Shown: piece by piece, positions 16,780-27,785 of the stretch
Numbering within the stretch: position 1 is the stretch's first letter
How the letters are laid out: the number at the start of each line of letters is the position of its first letter
Source of the DNA: Channallabes apus
Taxonomy: Eukaryota > Chordata > Actinopteri > Siluriformes > Clariidae
Direction: 5' to 3'
Length of the DNA stretch: 64,000 bases
Assembly: GCA_030522415.1 (NCBI GenBank)
Contig: CM060121.1
Coordinates: forward strand, 11,295,976 to 11,359,975
Notes under the pieces: generated by a model
What the model was told of the DNA's origin: nothing
The model's input: the letters and a program-made list of their open reading frames with translations, nothing else
The model's database searches: none
Program-made: the position numbers and the translations under genes

Positions 16780-17128
16780 GTTTTAATTCGGCCACATTGG
16801 AGGGTTTTTAAGCATGATTCGCCTGTTTAAAGTCATCCCACATCATCTTAAATTGATTCAATTCCAGACTTTGCTATGCCACTCAGAACCTTAATTAATT
16901 TCTTTATTTTTTTAGCCATTCAGAGGTGGACTTCCTGTTGAGTAAGTCTAAGTAACTGTCCTGCTGCATAACCCTTCAGTTTGAAGTCACGAACTGATGG
17001 CCGGACATTCTCCTTCAGAATTTTCTGGTAGAGGGCAGAACTCATGGTTCCATTTATGGAGACTTATGGCAAGTCAACCAGGTCCAGCCCCAGGTCTTCA
17101 CACACCATGTTATACTATGATATTCTTG
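16780..17128 (-). pseudogene. Tc1/mariner-like relic, minus strand
   Basis: On the minus strand, 17003-17062 reads as a Tc1-type transposase segment around ALYQKILKENVR preceded by an MSS-like start of the strand. The remaining sequence is degraded and has several stops. The part at 17003-17127 is closely matched, in inverted orientation, by 33275-33397, including the same non-transposon tail (CCATGTTATACTATGATATT), so the two share a rearrangement history. Confidence 0.6.
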
Positions 17129-17139
17129 GCAGGTGTAAT

Positions 17140-17250
17140 GGGCAGTGTTGTGGGATGTTACTTTTTAAAGTAACTAATTACATTACAAAATTACTGTCTT
17201 TAAAAAGTAATAAGTTATTGTAACTAGTTAGAGGACTTTTCCATTGCAGA
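17140..17250. repeat. fragment of an AT-rich dispersed repeat
   Basis: Contains CAGTGTTGTGGGATGTTACT followed by TTAAAGTAACTAATTAC and TAAGTTATTGTAACTAGTTA, the pattern of a common fish DNA-transposon end. A likely opposite half is at 37845-37910 (GGATTACATAAATTG, AACTGATTACATTTTT). Confidence 0.45.
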
Positions 17251-17379
17251 AAATTAAAACTTCTTTTTGATTCCTCATGCATGTTGTTTTAGTCAAGACC
17301 TTTATAATTATTCTACCATCATCACTCAGCAAAGTTTGGCTCATAACCTGTTAACTAGCCTAACCCTAACCCTACCTGA

Positions 17380-17755
17380 CCTACGTGGTTTCCCATGGTG
17401 GCTATATGTACGGTTCATCATGATTCCCCGCGAGTTTTGCCGATGTGATTGGGTTTCCATCTTTCTGCGCGTCGGTCCTCGCTTACTGTATATCCCTCTC
17501 TCACCTATGCGGTTTGACTCGCGGTGAGATGCAGTGTTAGGCACCGTGAGCCACTGTGATTGCCCGCCGATGTTCCGCAAAGTTCTGCAAGGACCGGCAA
17601 AAAAATTAAACATGTTTAATTTAAACATATTAAATTTTTTGCGTGGAAAGATGAAAACATAATCGCAGCACCAAAACTCGCGGTGAATCATGATGAACCG
17701 TACTTACGGTCATGGTGCGAAACTGCTTAGGTGAGATAGAGGTATTAGCAGCGGC
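17380..17755. repeat. palindromic foldback element, copy B
   Basis: The left arm (about 17389-17482) and right arm (about 17637-17735) are inverted repeats of each other: GTACGGTTCATCATGATTC and CGCGAGTTTTG on the left correspond to CAAAACTCGCGGTGAATCAT on the right. The centre matches copy A at 209-440. Ends are near TATCCCTCTCTCACC and GGTGAGATAGAGGTAT. No coding content. The arms would form a long stem in single-stranded DNA or RNA. Confidence 0.7.
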
Positions 17756-18198
17756 GGCTGGTGCAAAAATCTTTTGGGGGGGCGCAAACAAAATTAAACT
17801 TTTAATAATAGCCTGTAAATAGCCATAAGAAGTGCTGGAAAAGCACAGAGTGTAAGCTTGGCAGCGATCACTTAACTGCTGCTTAATTAGAAGAACAGGA
17901 CGATCTGGTCCAAGCTCTTTAACCAGTGGCGGACTGGCCATCTGGAGCACCGGGAGTTTTCCTGGTGGGCCGCTGGGCAATGTGGGCCAGCCCAGTCAGT
18001 ACACAAATATATAAAAAATGACAGAAACCATAATATTATCATTACCATCTCTTTTCTACGCATATGGATGAGTGCGGATGATCGCACGGGCGCCGCCGAC
18101 AAAGAGCGTGTGTTGTATGTTACCGCGCATGTGGATGTATTGCCCTCCCTTAATATTAATTAGTTTGGTCTATTCCACCCGTGTTCTGAGGGTGAGAT
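17756..18198. repeat. hAT-like repeat fragments
   Basis: Begins with GCGGCGGCTGGTGCAAAAAT and a G-run, similar in style to the CAGTGGCGGC terminus at 37735-37755. A second fragment starts at about 17931 with CAGTGGCGGACTGGCCATCT, another terminus I recognise from fish DNA repeats. No coding segment can be supported. Confidence 0.45.
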
Positions 18199-18544
18199 TA
18201 GTGATGGGAAGTTTGAAACATTTTAGTGACTCGGTTCTTTGAGTCTCATTCATCAAAATGAACTAATCTTTTTTTGAGTCATTTCGTTCTTTTGATGAGA
18301 AATAAATTAAAATGTTGCGTTTTCAATAGAAAAATACCCCCAATACGTCTACATACACAAATTTTGGCTATAGTTCCAGTTATTACAATGTATTTTTAGT
18401 TATTACAATTATTATTAAATGTATTACAAAATATTACAATGTAACTAAGAACATATTATAATAAACAGAATGAGTAGCTCACCTCTTATACCTTCCAATC
18501 TGAGTTGTTCGTCCTTTGAAACTATTGCAAACTATTGGGTTGTC

Positions 18545-18911
18545 TGGTAACCTGCGGACCCCGTGGGTAACCCGCGGGTCGGGTTGCGGCGCTCAATTCC
18601 CTATAGCCTATATTACATATTTTATTAAGTTCTTTGATAAGGTTACATCACGTGACAAGTCACGAATGCGCCAAGCAGCTACCGCCACCAGTAACAACAA
18701 AAACAAAGAAATAAAAGTGAAGATGGAAGACGAGGTGCGGGAGAAATTGAGGTCGGGAATTTACATCATCACATCATTTAATGGTCGCGGGGCGGGTTGT
18801 AAAAATAGATACAGTGGTGCGGGGCGGGCTGGGGCGGGCTGGGGCGGGCCAAATAATTTCATAAAAGCGGGACCCGCGGGTTGGAAAAATACCAGACCCA
18901 CGCATCACTAC
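18545..18911. repeat. GC-rich MITE with GCGGGTCGGGT termini
   Basis: The left side contains ACCCGCGGGTCGGGTTG and the right side ends GGTTGGAAAAATACC...CGCATCACTA. In reverse complement the right end closely matches 38652-38760 (TAGTGATGCGCGGGTCGGGT, then TTTTTCCAACACGCGGGTCC). Two copies with the same end define a family. The interior has repeated GGGGCGGGCT. The open frame across it is incidental. Confidence 0.55.
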
Positions 18912-18932
18912 TGCACTGCATAGCGTCTATGG

Positions 18933-18937
18933 GAGTG
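18933..18937. repeat. target site duplication GAGTG, left
   Basis: GAGTG directly before the 5' LTR is repeated at 24178-24182 directly after the 3' LTR. A 5-bp duplication is standard for Ty3/Gypsy integrases. Confidence 0.95.
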
Positions 18938-19437
18938 TGTCACGAGTCACGGTCTGTCGGCCGTCTTTTTCCCACGCTGTCACTTCCCCACGCGCTCATG
19001 TTGTTGTCTAGCCGTCACGTGCGCTCTCACGCCCCCGTTTCCGCCCCTTCTGCTCACCTGTTTCCCATTCCCTACGCTGATTTCTCCAGTGATTTAAGCA
19101 CGCACACTGCGCTGCTCAAATCGCTGGATTATCTTGTGTTTTCATGCCCCGATCTTCTCGCGTTTATTTTCCCTTGATCTCACGTTGCCAAGTTCGCTTT
19201 GTTTCTCGTTTTTCGCTTTCGGTTTCTCGTCTCTGATTTGTTTGCCTCGCCCTTTGATCTCCCGGTTTTGAATTAACGCTTCCTCTTTTGACCACGGCTC
19301 CCGCTTTACGATTTGGCTTAGACGCTCCGCTGACTGATCGCCCGGCATTGACTTCCGCATTCCGACCACGCTCTCGCCTGACGTTGTGGCACGTCATCTG
19401 CACTTGGATTCACCTCGTTCCGTTCCGCTCCGTGACA
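18938..19437 (+). repeat. chromovirus 5' LTR
   Basis: Begins TGTCACGAGTCACGG and ends CCGTGACA (TG...CA). A TATA-like GATTTAAGC lies at 19091-19099, and the sequence GCTGGATTAT at 19123-19132, about 30 bp downstream, is complementary to the PBS. This places the transcription start near 19121. Confidence 0.95.
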
Positions 19438-19439
19438 GA

Positions 19440-19449
19440 ATAATCCAGC
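19440..19449 (+). promoter_or_regulatory. self-priming-type primer binding site
   Basis: ATAATCCAGC starts two bases (GA) after the LTR. It is not an obvious match to a tRNA 3' end ending TGG. Its reverse complement GCTGGATTAT occurs in the LTR at 19123-19132, at the predicted 5' end of the transcript. In the Tf1/sushi group the 5' end of the RNA folds onto the PBS and primes reverse transcription; the position and the 10-bp match fit that. Confidence 0.65.
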
Positions 19450-19456
19450 CAGCGAA

Positions 19457-22400
19457 ATGAATCCAGCAGATATTGACCACATGAAATCGGCGCTGGAGAG
19501 TCAAGGTGCACTTCTCGGAGCTCACCAGCAGGAGCTGCTCAACACCAAGCAAACCCTTGCTGATGTTATTACCCAACTCCAACGGCTCCATCTCTCTCCG
19601 GCACAAAGTGGGGGTCCCTGCACGCAACGGGAACCACGACTGCCTGCCCCCCCCACCTATGAAGGAGATCCAGGCACCTGTCGCTCCTTTCTCTCTCAGT
19701 GCACGCTGATATTTGAGCTCCAGCCATCCACATTTCCCACTGAACGCTCCAAGGTCGCATACGTGATAACTCTCCTCTCAGGACGGGCTCGGGAATGGAG
19801 CACTGCACTCTGGGATGCTCATGACTCCTGTTGCACCAGCTACGAGCACTTCGCTAAAGAGATGAGGAGGGTGTTTGATCGCTCATGTCATGGCAGGGAG
19901 GCAGGTCACAAGCTGTTAAAACTCCACCAAGGTTCACGTTCAGCCTATGACTATGCCATCGATTTCCAGACCCTAGCTCTCTCCAGCGGGTGGAATGGTC
20001 GGGCCCTAAGTGACACCTTCTTCGAAGGCCTGACTGCGACGCTCCAGGATACGTTAATCTCCCAAGAACTTCCTTCGTCGCTCCAAGATCTCATGGATTT
20101 GGCCGGCCGAGTAGATTCGCGCCTCCGCCTTGGAAAGGCAACCACACTCTCACCACCCAGAGACCGCCCACAACCTCGCTCCCCTCAAACTAATCCTCAA
20201 GAGAGACCCACGCGGCTGGACAGGACCCGCATTTCCCCTGAAGAACGTCGACGACGCAGAGTGGATGGTGCGTGTTTCTACTGTGGGAAATCATGTCATC
20301 AGCTCAAAGACTGTCCTGTAAAAAGGGAGCGTCTTCTAGTCCAGCTGGGAGGATTGGAGGGTGCGTCACCAGGAAGATCCCCAGATCAACGCCGCCTGTT
20401 TCCAGTTTTTCTCATCCATGAGCAACGGACCCATCTGGTGCAGGCACTGATTGATTCAGGTTCAGACCGCAACCTGATCAATGCGACTTCTGCCAAGACC
20501 CTAGGAATCCCCGCTCTACCCTTGGAGACCCACCTCAAGGTTCAGGCACTCGACGGCAGCCCACTCCCATCTATCACACACAGAACTCCCCTCATCGGGC
20601 TAAGGGTCTCGGGCAACCATTTAGAACAAATTTCTCTGTTTATCATGGAGGGATCACATGCTACTGTTGTCCTGGGCCTGCCCTGGTTAACCCATCACAA
20701 TCCTCAACTCGATTGGGTCAGGAACACAATCGTAGCCTGGAACCCGTCATGCGCCACTTCCTGCCTACGAGCTGCAGCCACGTCCTGCCTCAGCCCTGCA
20801 TCTGTGGATGAACCACCGGACCTCACCGCCGTCCCTTCAGAGTACCATGATCTCAAGGAGGTCTTCAGTAAATCTCGTGCTGTCTCTCTGCCCCCCCACC
20901 GTCCATATGACTGCGCTATCGACCTGCTCCCAGGTACCACGCCCCCCAAGGGCCGCCTATATTCTTTGTCGCCCAGGGAGCGTGAAGCTATGAATCATTA
21001 TATCTCGGAGTCCCTCGCGGCGGGGATCATTCGCCCCTCCTCCTCCCCGGCGGGAGCCGGCTTCTTCTTCGTGGGTAAAAAAGATGGGTCCCTTCGTCCA
21101 TGCATCGATTATAGGGGCCTAAACCAGATCACAGTGAAGAACCGCTATCCCCTTCCGTTAATGGCGACCGCCTTTGAACTCCTCCAGGAAGCAAAGATTT
21201 TTACCAAACTGGACCTACGCAACGCATATCACCTCGTCCGAGTCCGAGAGGGTGACGAATGGAAAACCGCTTTTAACACCCCAACAGGACACTATGAGTA
21301 CCTGGTGGTTCCGTTTGGCCTGACCAACGCCCCAGCCGTCTTTCAGGCCCTCATCAATGATGTCTTCAGAGACTTTCTGAATTTATTTGTGTTTGTTTAT
21401 CTGGACGATATTTTAATCTTCTCCCGAGACCTAGAAGAGCACCAACATCATGTTCGACAGGTGCTACAAAGACTGTTAGAGAACAATCTTTTCGTCAAAG
21501 CAGAGAAGTGCGAATTTCACACAACAACCACCACTTTCCTGGGGTTCGTCATTGGCCCGTCAGGCATTGAAATGGAGCCTGCTAAACTACATGCAGTCAC
21601 GAACTGGCCCACGCCCACCACAAGACCGGAACTTCAAAGATTCTTGGGTTTTGCCAACTTTTACCGTCGCTTCATCCGAGGCTACAGCTCCATTGCTGCC
21701 CCCTTAACAGCCCTGACTTCCACCAAGACACGTTTCTGTTGGGACATGAACTCTGAAAAAGCCTTCTCGGAACTCAAGAAACGGTTCACGTCTGCCCCAA
21801 TCCTGACTATTCCAGATCCGTCACGCCAGTTTGTTGTGGAAGTCGATGCCTCCAGCACAGGGGTAGGAGGTGTCCTCTCCCAGAGAGCTGCACACGACAA
21901 CAAGCTACACCCCTGCTCTTTCTTCTCTCACCGCTTAACGCCTGCTGAGGTGAATTATGGCATCGGTGATCGAGAACTGCTGGCCATCAAGCTGGCCCTA
22001 GAAGAATGGAGACACTGGTTAGAGGGGACGGAGACCCCATTTTTGGTCTGGACTGATCACAAGAACCTCGAATACGTGCAGAACGCCAAGAGGCTAAACT
22101 CTCGCCAGGCTCGGTGGTCACTGTTCTTCGCCAGATTCAACTTTGTCCTCTCATATCGTCCTGGGTCCAAGAATTCCAAGCCAGATGCACTCTCCAGACA
22201 ATTCTCACCTACTCACGACTCCACTGCCAACGAAACCATCATTCCCCCGTCATGCTTGCTCGCAGCAGCTGAGCTTGATATCGAGACTAAGGTCCAGCAA
22301 GCCCTGTCTCAGGAACCCGGGCCAAGTAACGTGCCCCTTAATTGCCTGTTTGTTCCACTTCCTCTACGTTCTCAAGTTCTGGAATGGGCACACAGCTCCA

Positions 22401-23665
22401 AGCTCTCCTGTCATCCTGGCTCAGCTCGAACCCTGTCTCAAGTCCGACAACGTTTCTGGTGGCCCACGGTCAAGGAAGACACCTTCAGCTTCGTGGCAGC
22501 CTGTGACACCTGTGCTAGATGCAAACACACCAACACTGCGCCGGCAGGCCTCCTCAGACCATTACCTATCCCATCTCGTCCATGGTCCAACATTGCCCTG
22601 GACTTTGTCACAGGGTTACCTTCCTCCAACGGCCACTCATGCATCATGACTGTGGTGGATCGGTTCTCTAAGGCCGCCCATTTCATTCCGCTACCCAAGC
22701 TTCCATCCGCCAAGGAAACCACTGATCTCATGATAACGCACGTTTTCAGGCTGCATGGTCTTCCCAATGACATCGTATCCGACCGTGGGCCCCAATTCAC
22801 ATCACAATTTTGGAAGGCATTCTGCAGACTCATTGGAGCCACCCCCAGTCTGTCCTCAGGCTTTCACCCTCAGTCCAACGGGCAGACCGAAAGAAAGAAC
22901 CAGTCCCTCGAAGTAGCCTTAAGGTGCATGGCCTCCCGAGATGTCGCCTCCTGGAGCAAGTTTCTGCCATGGGTGGAATACGCCCACAACTCCCAAGTAT
23001 CGTCATCTACTGGTTTGTCTCCATTCCAGTGCTGCCTGGGCTATCAACCACCCTTATTCCCATCTCAGGAGGAGGAGGTCAGTGTCCCATCCGTCCAAGC
23101 TTTTGTCAGGCGATGCAGAAAGACCTGGCTGCAAGCGAGGCGAACGCTGTTACGGGCCGGCAGAAGATATAAGACACAGGCCGACCGCAGACGCTCTCAG
23201 GCTCCCAAGTACAGGGTGGGGCAGAGAGTCATGCTTGCCGCCAGAGATATCCCCCTAAAGACCACCTGCCGCAAGCTTTCCCCTCGTTACCTCGGCCCCT
23301 TCACGATTACCAAGATCATCAATCCATGCGCTGTCAAACTCTTACTCCCCTCAACCATGCGAAGAATAAACCCCACGTTCCACGTATCCCAGCTACGCTG
23401 TCTTGCCTCAAGCCCATTAAGTCCCCCCACCCACCCTCTGCCTCCTCCCCGTATCATTGATGGCGGTGAAGCCTACACCGTCTGCCGCCTCCTGAAAGCT
23501 CGCCGCCGAGGTAGAGGCATTCAGTACCTGGTGGACTGGGAAGGCTATGGCCCTGAGGAGAGAAGCTGGATCCCCGCCAAGTTCATCCTAGACCCCAAGC
23601 TAATCTCTGACTTTCAGAAACGCTTCCCTGAGGCTCCCCGTCCTAACGCCCAGAGGCGTTCGTAA
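19457..23665 (+). CDS. chromovirus Gag-Pol polyprotein
   Basis: One uninterrupted 1402-codon frame, starting at the first ATG after the PBS. Order of domains: Gag with a capsid-like region ([11 protein letters not shown] near residues 110-120); a CCHC zinc knuckle ([14 protein letters not shown], residues 273-286); aspartic protease (DSG at 333-335); reverse transcriptase with YLDD at 648-651; RNase H with its first aspartate at about 797; integrase with an HHCC zinc region and catalytic D1049, D1109, E1145 (35 residues between the last two); and a C-terminal chromodomain, about 1339-1395, with [15 protein letters not shown]. Gag and Pol are in one frame, so no frameshift site is needed. No stop or frame break is visible. 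The chromodomain is expected to steer integration to marked chromatin. Confidence 0.97.
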   Translation: MNPADIDHMKSALESQGALLGAHQQELLNTKQTLADVITQLQRLHLSPAQSGGPCTQREPRLPAPPTYEGDPGTCRSFLSQCTLIFELQPSTFPTERSKVAYVITLLSGRAREWSTALWDAHDSCCTSYEHFAKEMRRVFDRSCHGREAGHKLLKLHQGSRSAYDYAIDFQTLALSSGWNGRALSDTFFEGLTATLQDTLISQELPSSLQDLMDLAGRVDSRLRLGKATTLSPPRDRPQPRSPQTNPQERPTRLDRTRISPEERRRRRVDGACFYCGKSCHQLKDCPVKRERLLVQLGGLEGASPGRSPDQRRLFPVFLIHEQRTHLVQALIDSGSDRNLINATSAKTLGIPALPLETHLKVQALDGSPLPSITHRTPLIGLRVSGNHLEQISLFIMEGSHATVVLGLPWLTHHNPQLDWVRNTIVAWNPSCATSCLRAAATSCLSPASVDEPPDLTAVPSEYHDLKEVFSKSRAVSLPPHRPYDCAIDLLPGTTPPKGRLYSLSPREREAMNHYISESLAAGIIRPSSSPAGAGFFFVGKKDGSLRPCIDYRGLNQITVKNRYPLPLMATAFELLQEAKIFTKLDLRNAYHLVRVREGDEWKTAFNTPTGHYEYLVVPFGLTNAPAVFQALINDVFRDFLNLFVFVYLDDILIFSRDLEEHQHHVRQVLQRLLENNLFVKAEKCEFHTTTTTFLGFVIGPSGIEMEPAKLHAVTNWPTPTTRPELQRFLGFANFYRRFIRGYSSIAAPLTALTSTKTRFCWDMNSEKAFSELKKRFTSAPILTIPDPSRQFVVEVDASSTGVGGVLSQRAAHDNKLHPCSFFSHRLTPAEVNYGIGDRELLAIKLALEEWRHWLEGTETPFLVWTDHKNLEYVQNAKRLNSRQARWSLFFARFNFVLSYRPGSKNSKPDALSRQFSPTHDSTANETIIPPSCLLAAAELDIETKVQQALSQEPGPSNVPLNCLFVPLPLRSQVLEWAHSSKLSCHPGSARTLSQVRQRFWWPTVKEDTFSFVAACDTCARCKHTNTAPAGLLRPLPIPSRPWSNIALDFVTGLPSSNGHSCIMTVVDRFSKAAHFIPLPKLPSAKETTDLMITHVFRLHGLPNDIVSDRGPQFTSQFWKAFCRLIGATPSLSSGFHPQSNGQTERKNQSLEVALRCMASRDVASWSKFLPWVEYAHNSQVSSSTGLSPFQCCLGYQPPLFPSQEEEVSVPSVQAFVRRCRKTWLQARRTLLRAGRRYKTQADRRRSQAPKYRVGQRVMLAARDIPLKTTCRKLSPRYLGPFTITKIINPCAVKLLLPSTMRRINPTFHVSQLRCLASSPLSPPTHPLPPPRIIDGGEAYTVCRLLKARRRGRGIQYLVDWEGYGPEERSWIPAKFILDPKLISDFQKRFPEAPRPNAQRRS

Positions 23666-23674
23666 GGGGGGGGG
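23664..23674 (+). promoter_or_regulatory. chromovirus polypurine tract
   Basis: AA followed by nine G residues, three bases before the TG of the 3' LTR and overlapping the stop region of gag-pol. This is the expected second-strand primer site. Confidence 0.8.
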
Positions 23675-23677
23675 TAC

Positions 23678-24177
23678 TGTCACGAGTCACGGTCTGTCGG
23701 CCGTCTTTTTCCCACGCTGTCACTTCCCCACGCGCTCATGTTGTTGTCTAGCCGTCACGTGCGCTCTCACGCCCCCGTTTCCGCCCCTTCTGCTCACCTG
23801 TTTCCCATTCCCTACGCTGATTTCTCCAGTGATTTAAGCACGCACACTGCGCTGCTCAAATCGCTGGATTATCTTGTGTTTTCATGCCCCGATCTTCTCG
23901 CGTTTATTTTCCCTTGATCTCACGTTGCCAAGTTCGCTTTGTTTCTCGTTTTTCGCTTTCGGTTTCTCGTCTCTGATTTGTTTGCCTCGCCCTTTGATCT
24001 CCCGGTTTTGAATTAACGCTTCCTCTTTTGACCACGGCTCCCGCTTTACGATTTGGCTTAGACGCTCCGCTGACTGATCGCCCGGCATTGACTTCCGCAT
24101 TCCGACCACGCTCTCGCCTGACGTTGTGGCACGTCATCTGCACTTGGATTCACCTCGTTCCGTTCCGCTCCGTGACA
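23678..24177 (+). repeat. chromovirus 3' LTR
   Basis: Same 500 bases as 18938-19437 with no difference seen, followed by the GAGTG duplication at 24178-24182. Confidence 0.95.
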
Positions 24178-24392
24178 GAGTGTTAAAAGAACGAACGACT
24201 CGAGACTTGAAGATTCAAGGATTGTTCAATACTGTTTCCTGTATATAACATACGGAGGTTCTGCGATGCTTTGCGCATGCGCGCCCCATTAGAAAATGAA
24301 CAAATCACTCTCCGAGATGACTCGTTCATGACTCGAGTCATGTTAAAGATTCATTCAAAAAGAATGAATCATTCATGAACGACCCATCGCTA

Positions 24393-25473
<1,081 letters not shown>

Positions 25474-25476
25474 ATT

Positions 25477-25494
25477 TGGGGGCTCGTCCGGGAT
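25477..25494 (+). promoter_or_regulatory. retroviral primer binding site (tRNA-Pro type)
   Basis: TGGGGGCTCGTCCGGGAT, three bases after the LTR, matches the 18-nt proline tRNA primer site known from murine-leukaemia-type gammaretroviruses. Confidence 0.92.
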
Positions 25495-25804
25495 ACCTCT
25501 AATCAGGTGAGCGCTGCTTTTTTATTTTTCTCTATAAGGATAGAGCAAGCACGCTCCCTGGTTTTTGGTATCTGGACCATATATAGTACGGGGGGGGATT
25601 GTCTTGTGGCTTTTACGCCAGTATAGCGCGCGCTCGCTTCTGAAAAATTCCTTGAACTGAAGCATAGTGTGGAAGCTGTATTTTGTTGCCCGCTCTTTGT
25701 TGTTGTCTTTGTTGAGCTCTTTTTGTTGTCTTTTGTTGTTGTATTGTGTGTTTTTTGTTGAAGATATTGGTTCTTTCTGTCGCGGGTTAATTCACATTTA
25801 TAAA

Positions 25805-26137
25805 ATGGGTAATAAGAACACAACTACTTATCCAAAGCCGGACCCAGAAGAGGTTCCGCGTGACTGGATGAATAGGTGTGGACTCACTTACTTTACCACA
25901 CCTTGGCTTGATAATTTATCAGGGTGGACTGAACCACAATTTCAATTTTTAACCTATCCACGCGGAGGTACTTTTAAGCCTGAATATCTAGCCTCTGCTT
26001 ACTCTCAGATATATGAGGGTATGGGTGACCCAGGATGGGATTATCCTTACATGGGTTCATGTTATCAAAAATGGGTGGAAATGAAAGCTCTTTGGGATAA
26101 ATACTTAGACATAAAAGAAACTAAAATACAGGAGTAA
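25805..26137 (+). pseudogene. retroviral gag, matrix region, ended by in-frame stop
   Basis: ATG at 25805 starts MGNKN, a glycine-2 context suitable for N-myristoylation, as in retroviral matrix proteins. The 110-codon frame (tryptophan-rich, with several aromatic pairs such as DPGWDYPY) ends at TAA 26135-26137, 28 bp before the Tc1 insertion. The 330-bp leader between PBS and ATG is T-rich with no other long frame. Gag resumes on the far side of the transposon. Function as a membrane-targeting domain is inferred from family position; sequence similarity to named matrix proteins is not obvious. Confidence 0.75.
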
Positions 26138-26165
26138 AAGATTCCAAAGGTCACATCCGAAACTA

Positions 26166-27783
26166 CAGTGGTGTGGAAAATTATTTGCCCCCTTCCTGAT
26201 TTCTTATTCTTTTGCATGTTTGTCACACTTAAATGTTTCTGTTCATCAAAAACCGTTAACTATTAGTCAAAGATAACGTAATTGAACACAAAATGCAGTT
26301 TTTAAATGAAGGTTTACGTTATTAAGGGAGAAAAAACACTCCAAATCTACATGGCCCTGTGTGAAAAAGTGATTGCCCCCCTTGTTAAAAATAACTTAAC
26401 TGTGGTTTATCACACCTGAGTTCAATTTCTGTAGTCACCCCCAGGCCTGATTACTGCCACACCTGTTTCAATCAAGAAATCACTTAAATAGGAGCTACCT
26501 GACACAGAGAAGTAGACCAAAAGCACCTCAAAAGCTAGACATCATGCCAAGATCCAAAGAAATTCAGGAACAAATGAGAACAAAAGTAATTGAGATCCAT
26601 CAGTCTGGTAAAGGTTATAAAGCCATTTCTAAAGCTTTGGGACTCCAGCGAACCACAGTGAGAGCCATTATCCACAAATGGCAAAAACATGGAACAGTGG
26701 TGAACCTTCCCAGGAGTGGCCGGCCGACGAGAATTACCCCAAGAGCGCAGAGACAACTCATCCGAGAGGCCACAAAAGACCCCAGGACAACATCTAAAGA
26801 ACTGCAGGCCTCACTTGCCTCAATTAAGGTCAGTGTTCACGACTCCACCATAAGAAAGAGACTGGGCAAAAACAGCCGGCATGGCAGATTTCCAAGGCGC
26901 AAACCACTTTTAAGCAAAAAGAACATTAAGGCTCATCTCAATTTTGCTAAAAAACATCTCAATGATTGCCAAGACTTTTGGGAAAATACCTTGTGGACCG
27001 ATGAGACAAAAGTTGAACTTTTTGGAAGGTGCGTGTCCCGTTACATCTGGCGTAAAAGTAACACAGCATTTCAGAAAAAGAACATCATACCAACAGTAAA
27101 ATATGGTGGTGGTAGTGTGATGGTCTGGGGTTGTTTTGCTGCTTCAGCACCTGGAAGGCTTGCTGTGATAGATGGAACCATGAATTCTACTGTCTACCAA
27201 AAAATCCTGAAGGAGAATGTCCGCCCATCTGTTCGTCAACTCAAGCTGAAGCGATCTTGGGTGCTGCAGCAGGACAATGACCCAAAACACACCAGCAAAT
27301 CCACCTCTGAATGGCTGAAGAAAAACAAAATGAAGATTTTGGAGTGGCCTAGTCAAAGTCCTGACCTGAATCCTATTGAGATGTTGTGGCATGACCTTAA
27401 AAAGGCGGTTCATGCTAGAAAACCTTCAAATAAAGCTGAAATACAACAATTCTGCAAAGATGAGTGGGCCAAAATTCCTCCAGAGCGCTGTAAAAGACTC
27501 GTTGCAAGTTATCGCAAACGCTTGATTGCAGTTATTGCTGCTAAGGGTGGCCCAACCAGTTATTAGGTTCAGGGGGCAATTACTTTTTCACACAGGGCCA
27601 TGTAGATTTGGAGTTTTTTCTCCCTAAATAATAAAACCCCTCATTTAAAAACTGCATTTTGTGTTTACTTGTGTTATCTTTGACTAATAGTTAAATGTGT
27701 TTGATGATCAGAAACATTTTGTGTGACAAACATGCAAAAGAATAAGAAATCAGGAGGCGGGCAAAAAGTTTTTCACACCACTG
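26166..27783 (+). mobile_element. Tc1-like DNA transposon, complete
   Basis: 1,618 bp flanked by TA on each side (26164-26165 and 27784-27785). The terminal inverted repeats are long (about 210 bp) and begin CAGTGGTGTG. Each arm has an outer repeat ending in TTGCCC and an inner relative containing CCTGTGTGAAAAAGT (left inner near 26356-26381, right inner near 27572-27602), the IR/DR arrangement known from Sleeping Beauty-type elements. The two arms are similar but not identical. It is inserted in retroviral gag and is therefore younger than the provirus. Confidence 0.95.
26544..27566 (+). CDS. Tc1-like transposase
   Basis: 340 codons, the usual length for Tc1-family transposases, with no stop or frame break. 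The N-terminus (about 8-55) is a helix-turn-helix with ISKALGLQRTTVRAIIHKW, followed by a GRPTRI motif matching the GRPR-like linker, then a second DNA-binding segment. The catalytic triad is D153 (LWTDETKVE), D244 (QQDNDPKH) and E279 (NPIEMLW) with 34 residues between the last two: DD34E. A glycine-rich strip (GGGSVMVWG) lies between the first two, as in the family. It would bind the terminal repeats and move the element by cut-and-paste into TA. All key residues are present, so activity is plausible but untested. Confidence 0.95.
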   Translation: MPRSKEIQEQMRTKVIEIHQSGKGYKAISKALGLQRTTVRAIIHKWQKHGTVVNLPRSGRPTRITPRAQRQLIREATKDPRTTSKELQASLASIKVSVHDSTIRKRLGKNSRHGRFPRRKPLLSKKNIKAHLNFAKKHLNDCQDFWENTLWTDETKVELFGRCVSRYIWRKSNTAFQKKNIIPTVKYGGGSVMVWGCFAASAPGRLAVIDGTMNSTVYQKILKENVRPSVRQLKLKRSWVLQQDNDPKHTSKSTSEWLKKNKMKILEWPSQSPDLNPIEMLWHDLKKAVHARKPSNKAEIQQFCKDEWAKIPPERCKRLVASYRKRLIAVIAAKGGPTSY

Positions 27784-27785
27784 TA

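Larger units (their letters stand above)
18938..24177 (+). mobile_element. full-length Ty3/Gypsy chromovirus (Tf1/sushi-like)
   Basis: A 5,240-bp LTR retrotransposon with 500-bp LTRs at both ends (18938-19437 and 23678-24177), GAGTG target duplications, a PBS, a single gag-pol frame and a polypurine tract. Comparing the two LTRs line by line I found no difference, implying a very recent insertion. The chromodomain at the end of pol places it in the chromoviruses; the PBS arrangement matches the self-priming Tf1/sushi branch. All catalytic residues I could check are present, so it may be competent for transposition. Confidence 0.95.
18199..24392. mobile_element. hAT-like non-autonomous element split by later insertions
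   Basis: The left end reads TAGTGATGGGAAGTTTGAA at 18199, and the right end is the reverse complement of TAGCGATGGGTCGTTCAT at 24375-24392, so the outer ends are inverted repeats. Between them are a second MITE (about 18545-18911) and the whole chromovirus (18938-24177). The element's own sequence is therefore only about 18199-18540 plus 24178-24392. The subterminal GAGTCATTTCGTTCTTTTGA and GACTCGTTCATGACTCGAGT motifs are also inverted relatives. Confidence 0.65.

Noticed and set aside
18516..18923. 135-codon open frame upstream of the chromovirus
   Set aside because: It lies across a MITE with inverted GC-rich ends, and its glycine-rich product reflects the GGGGCGGGCT repeat.
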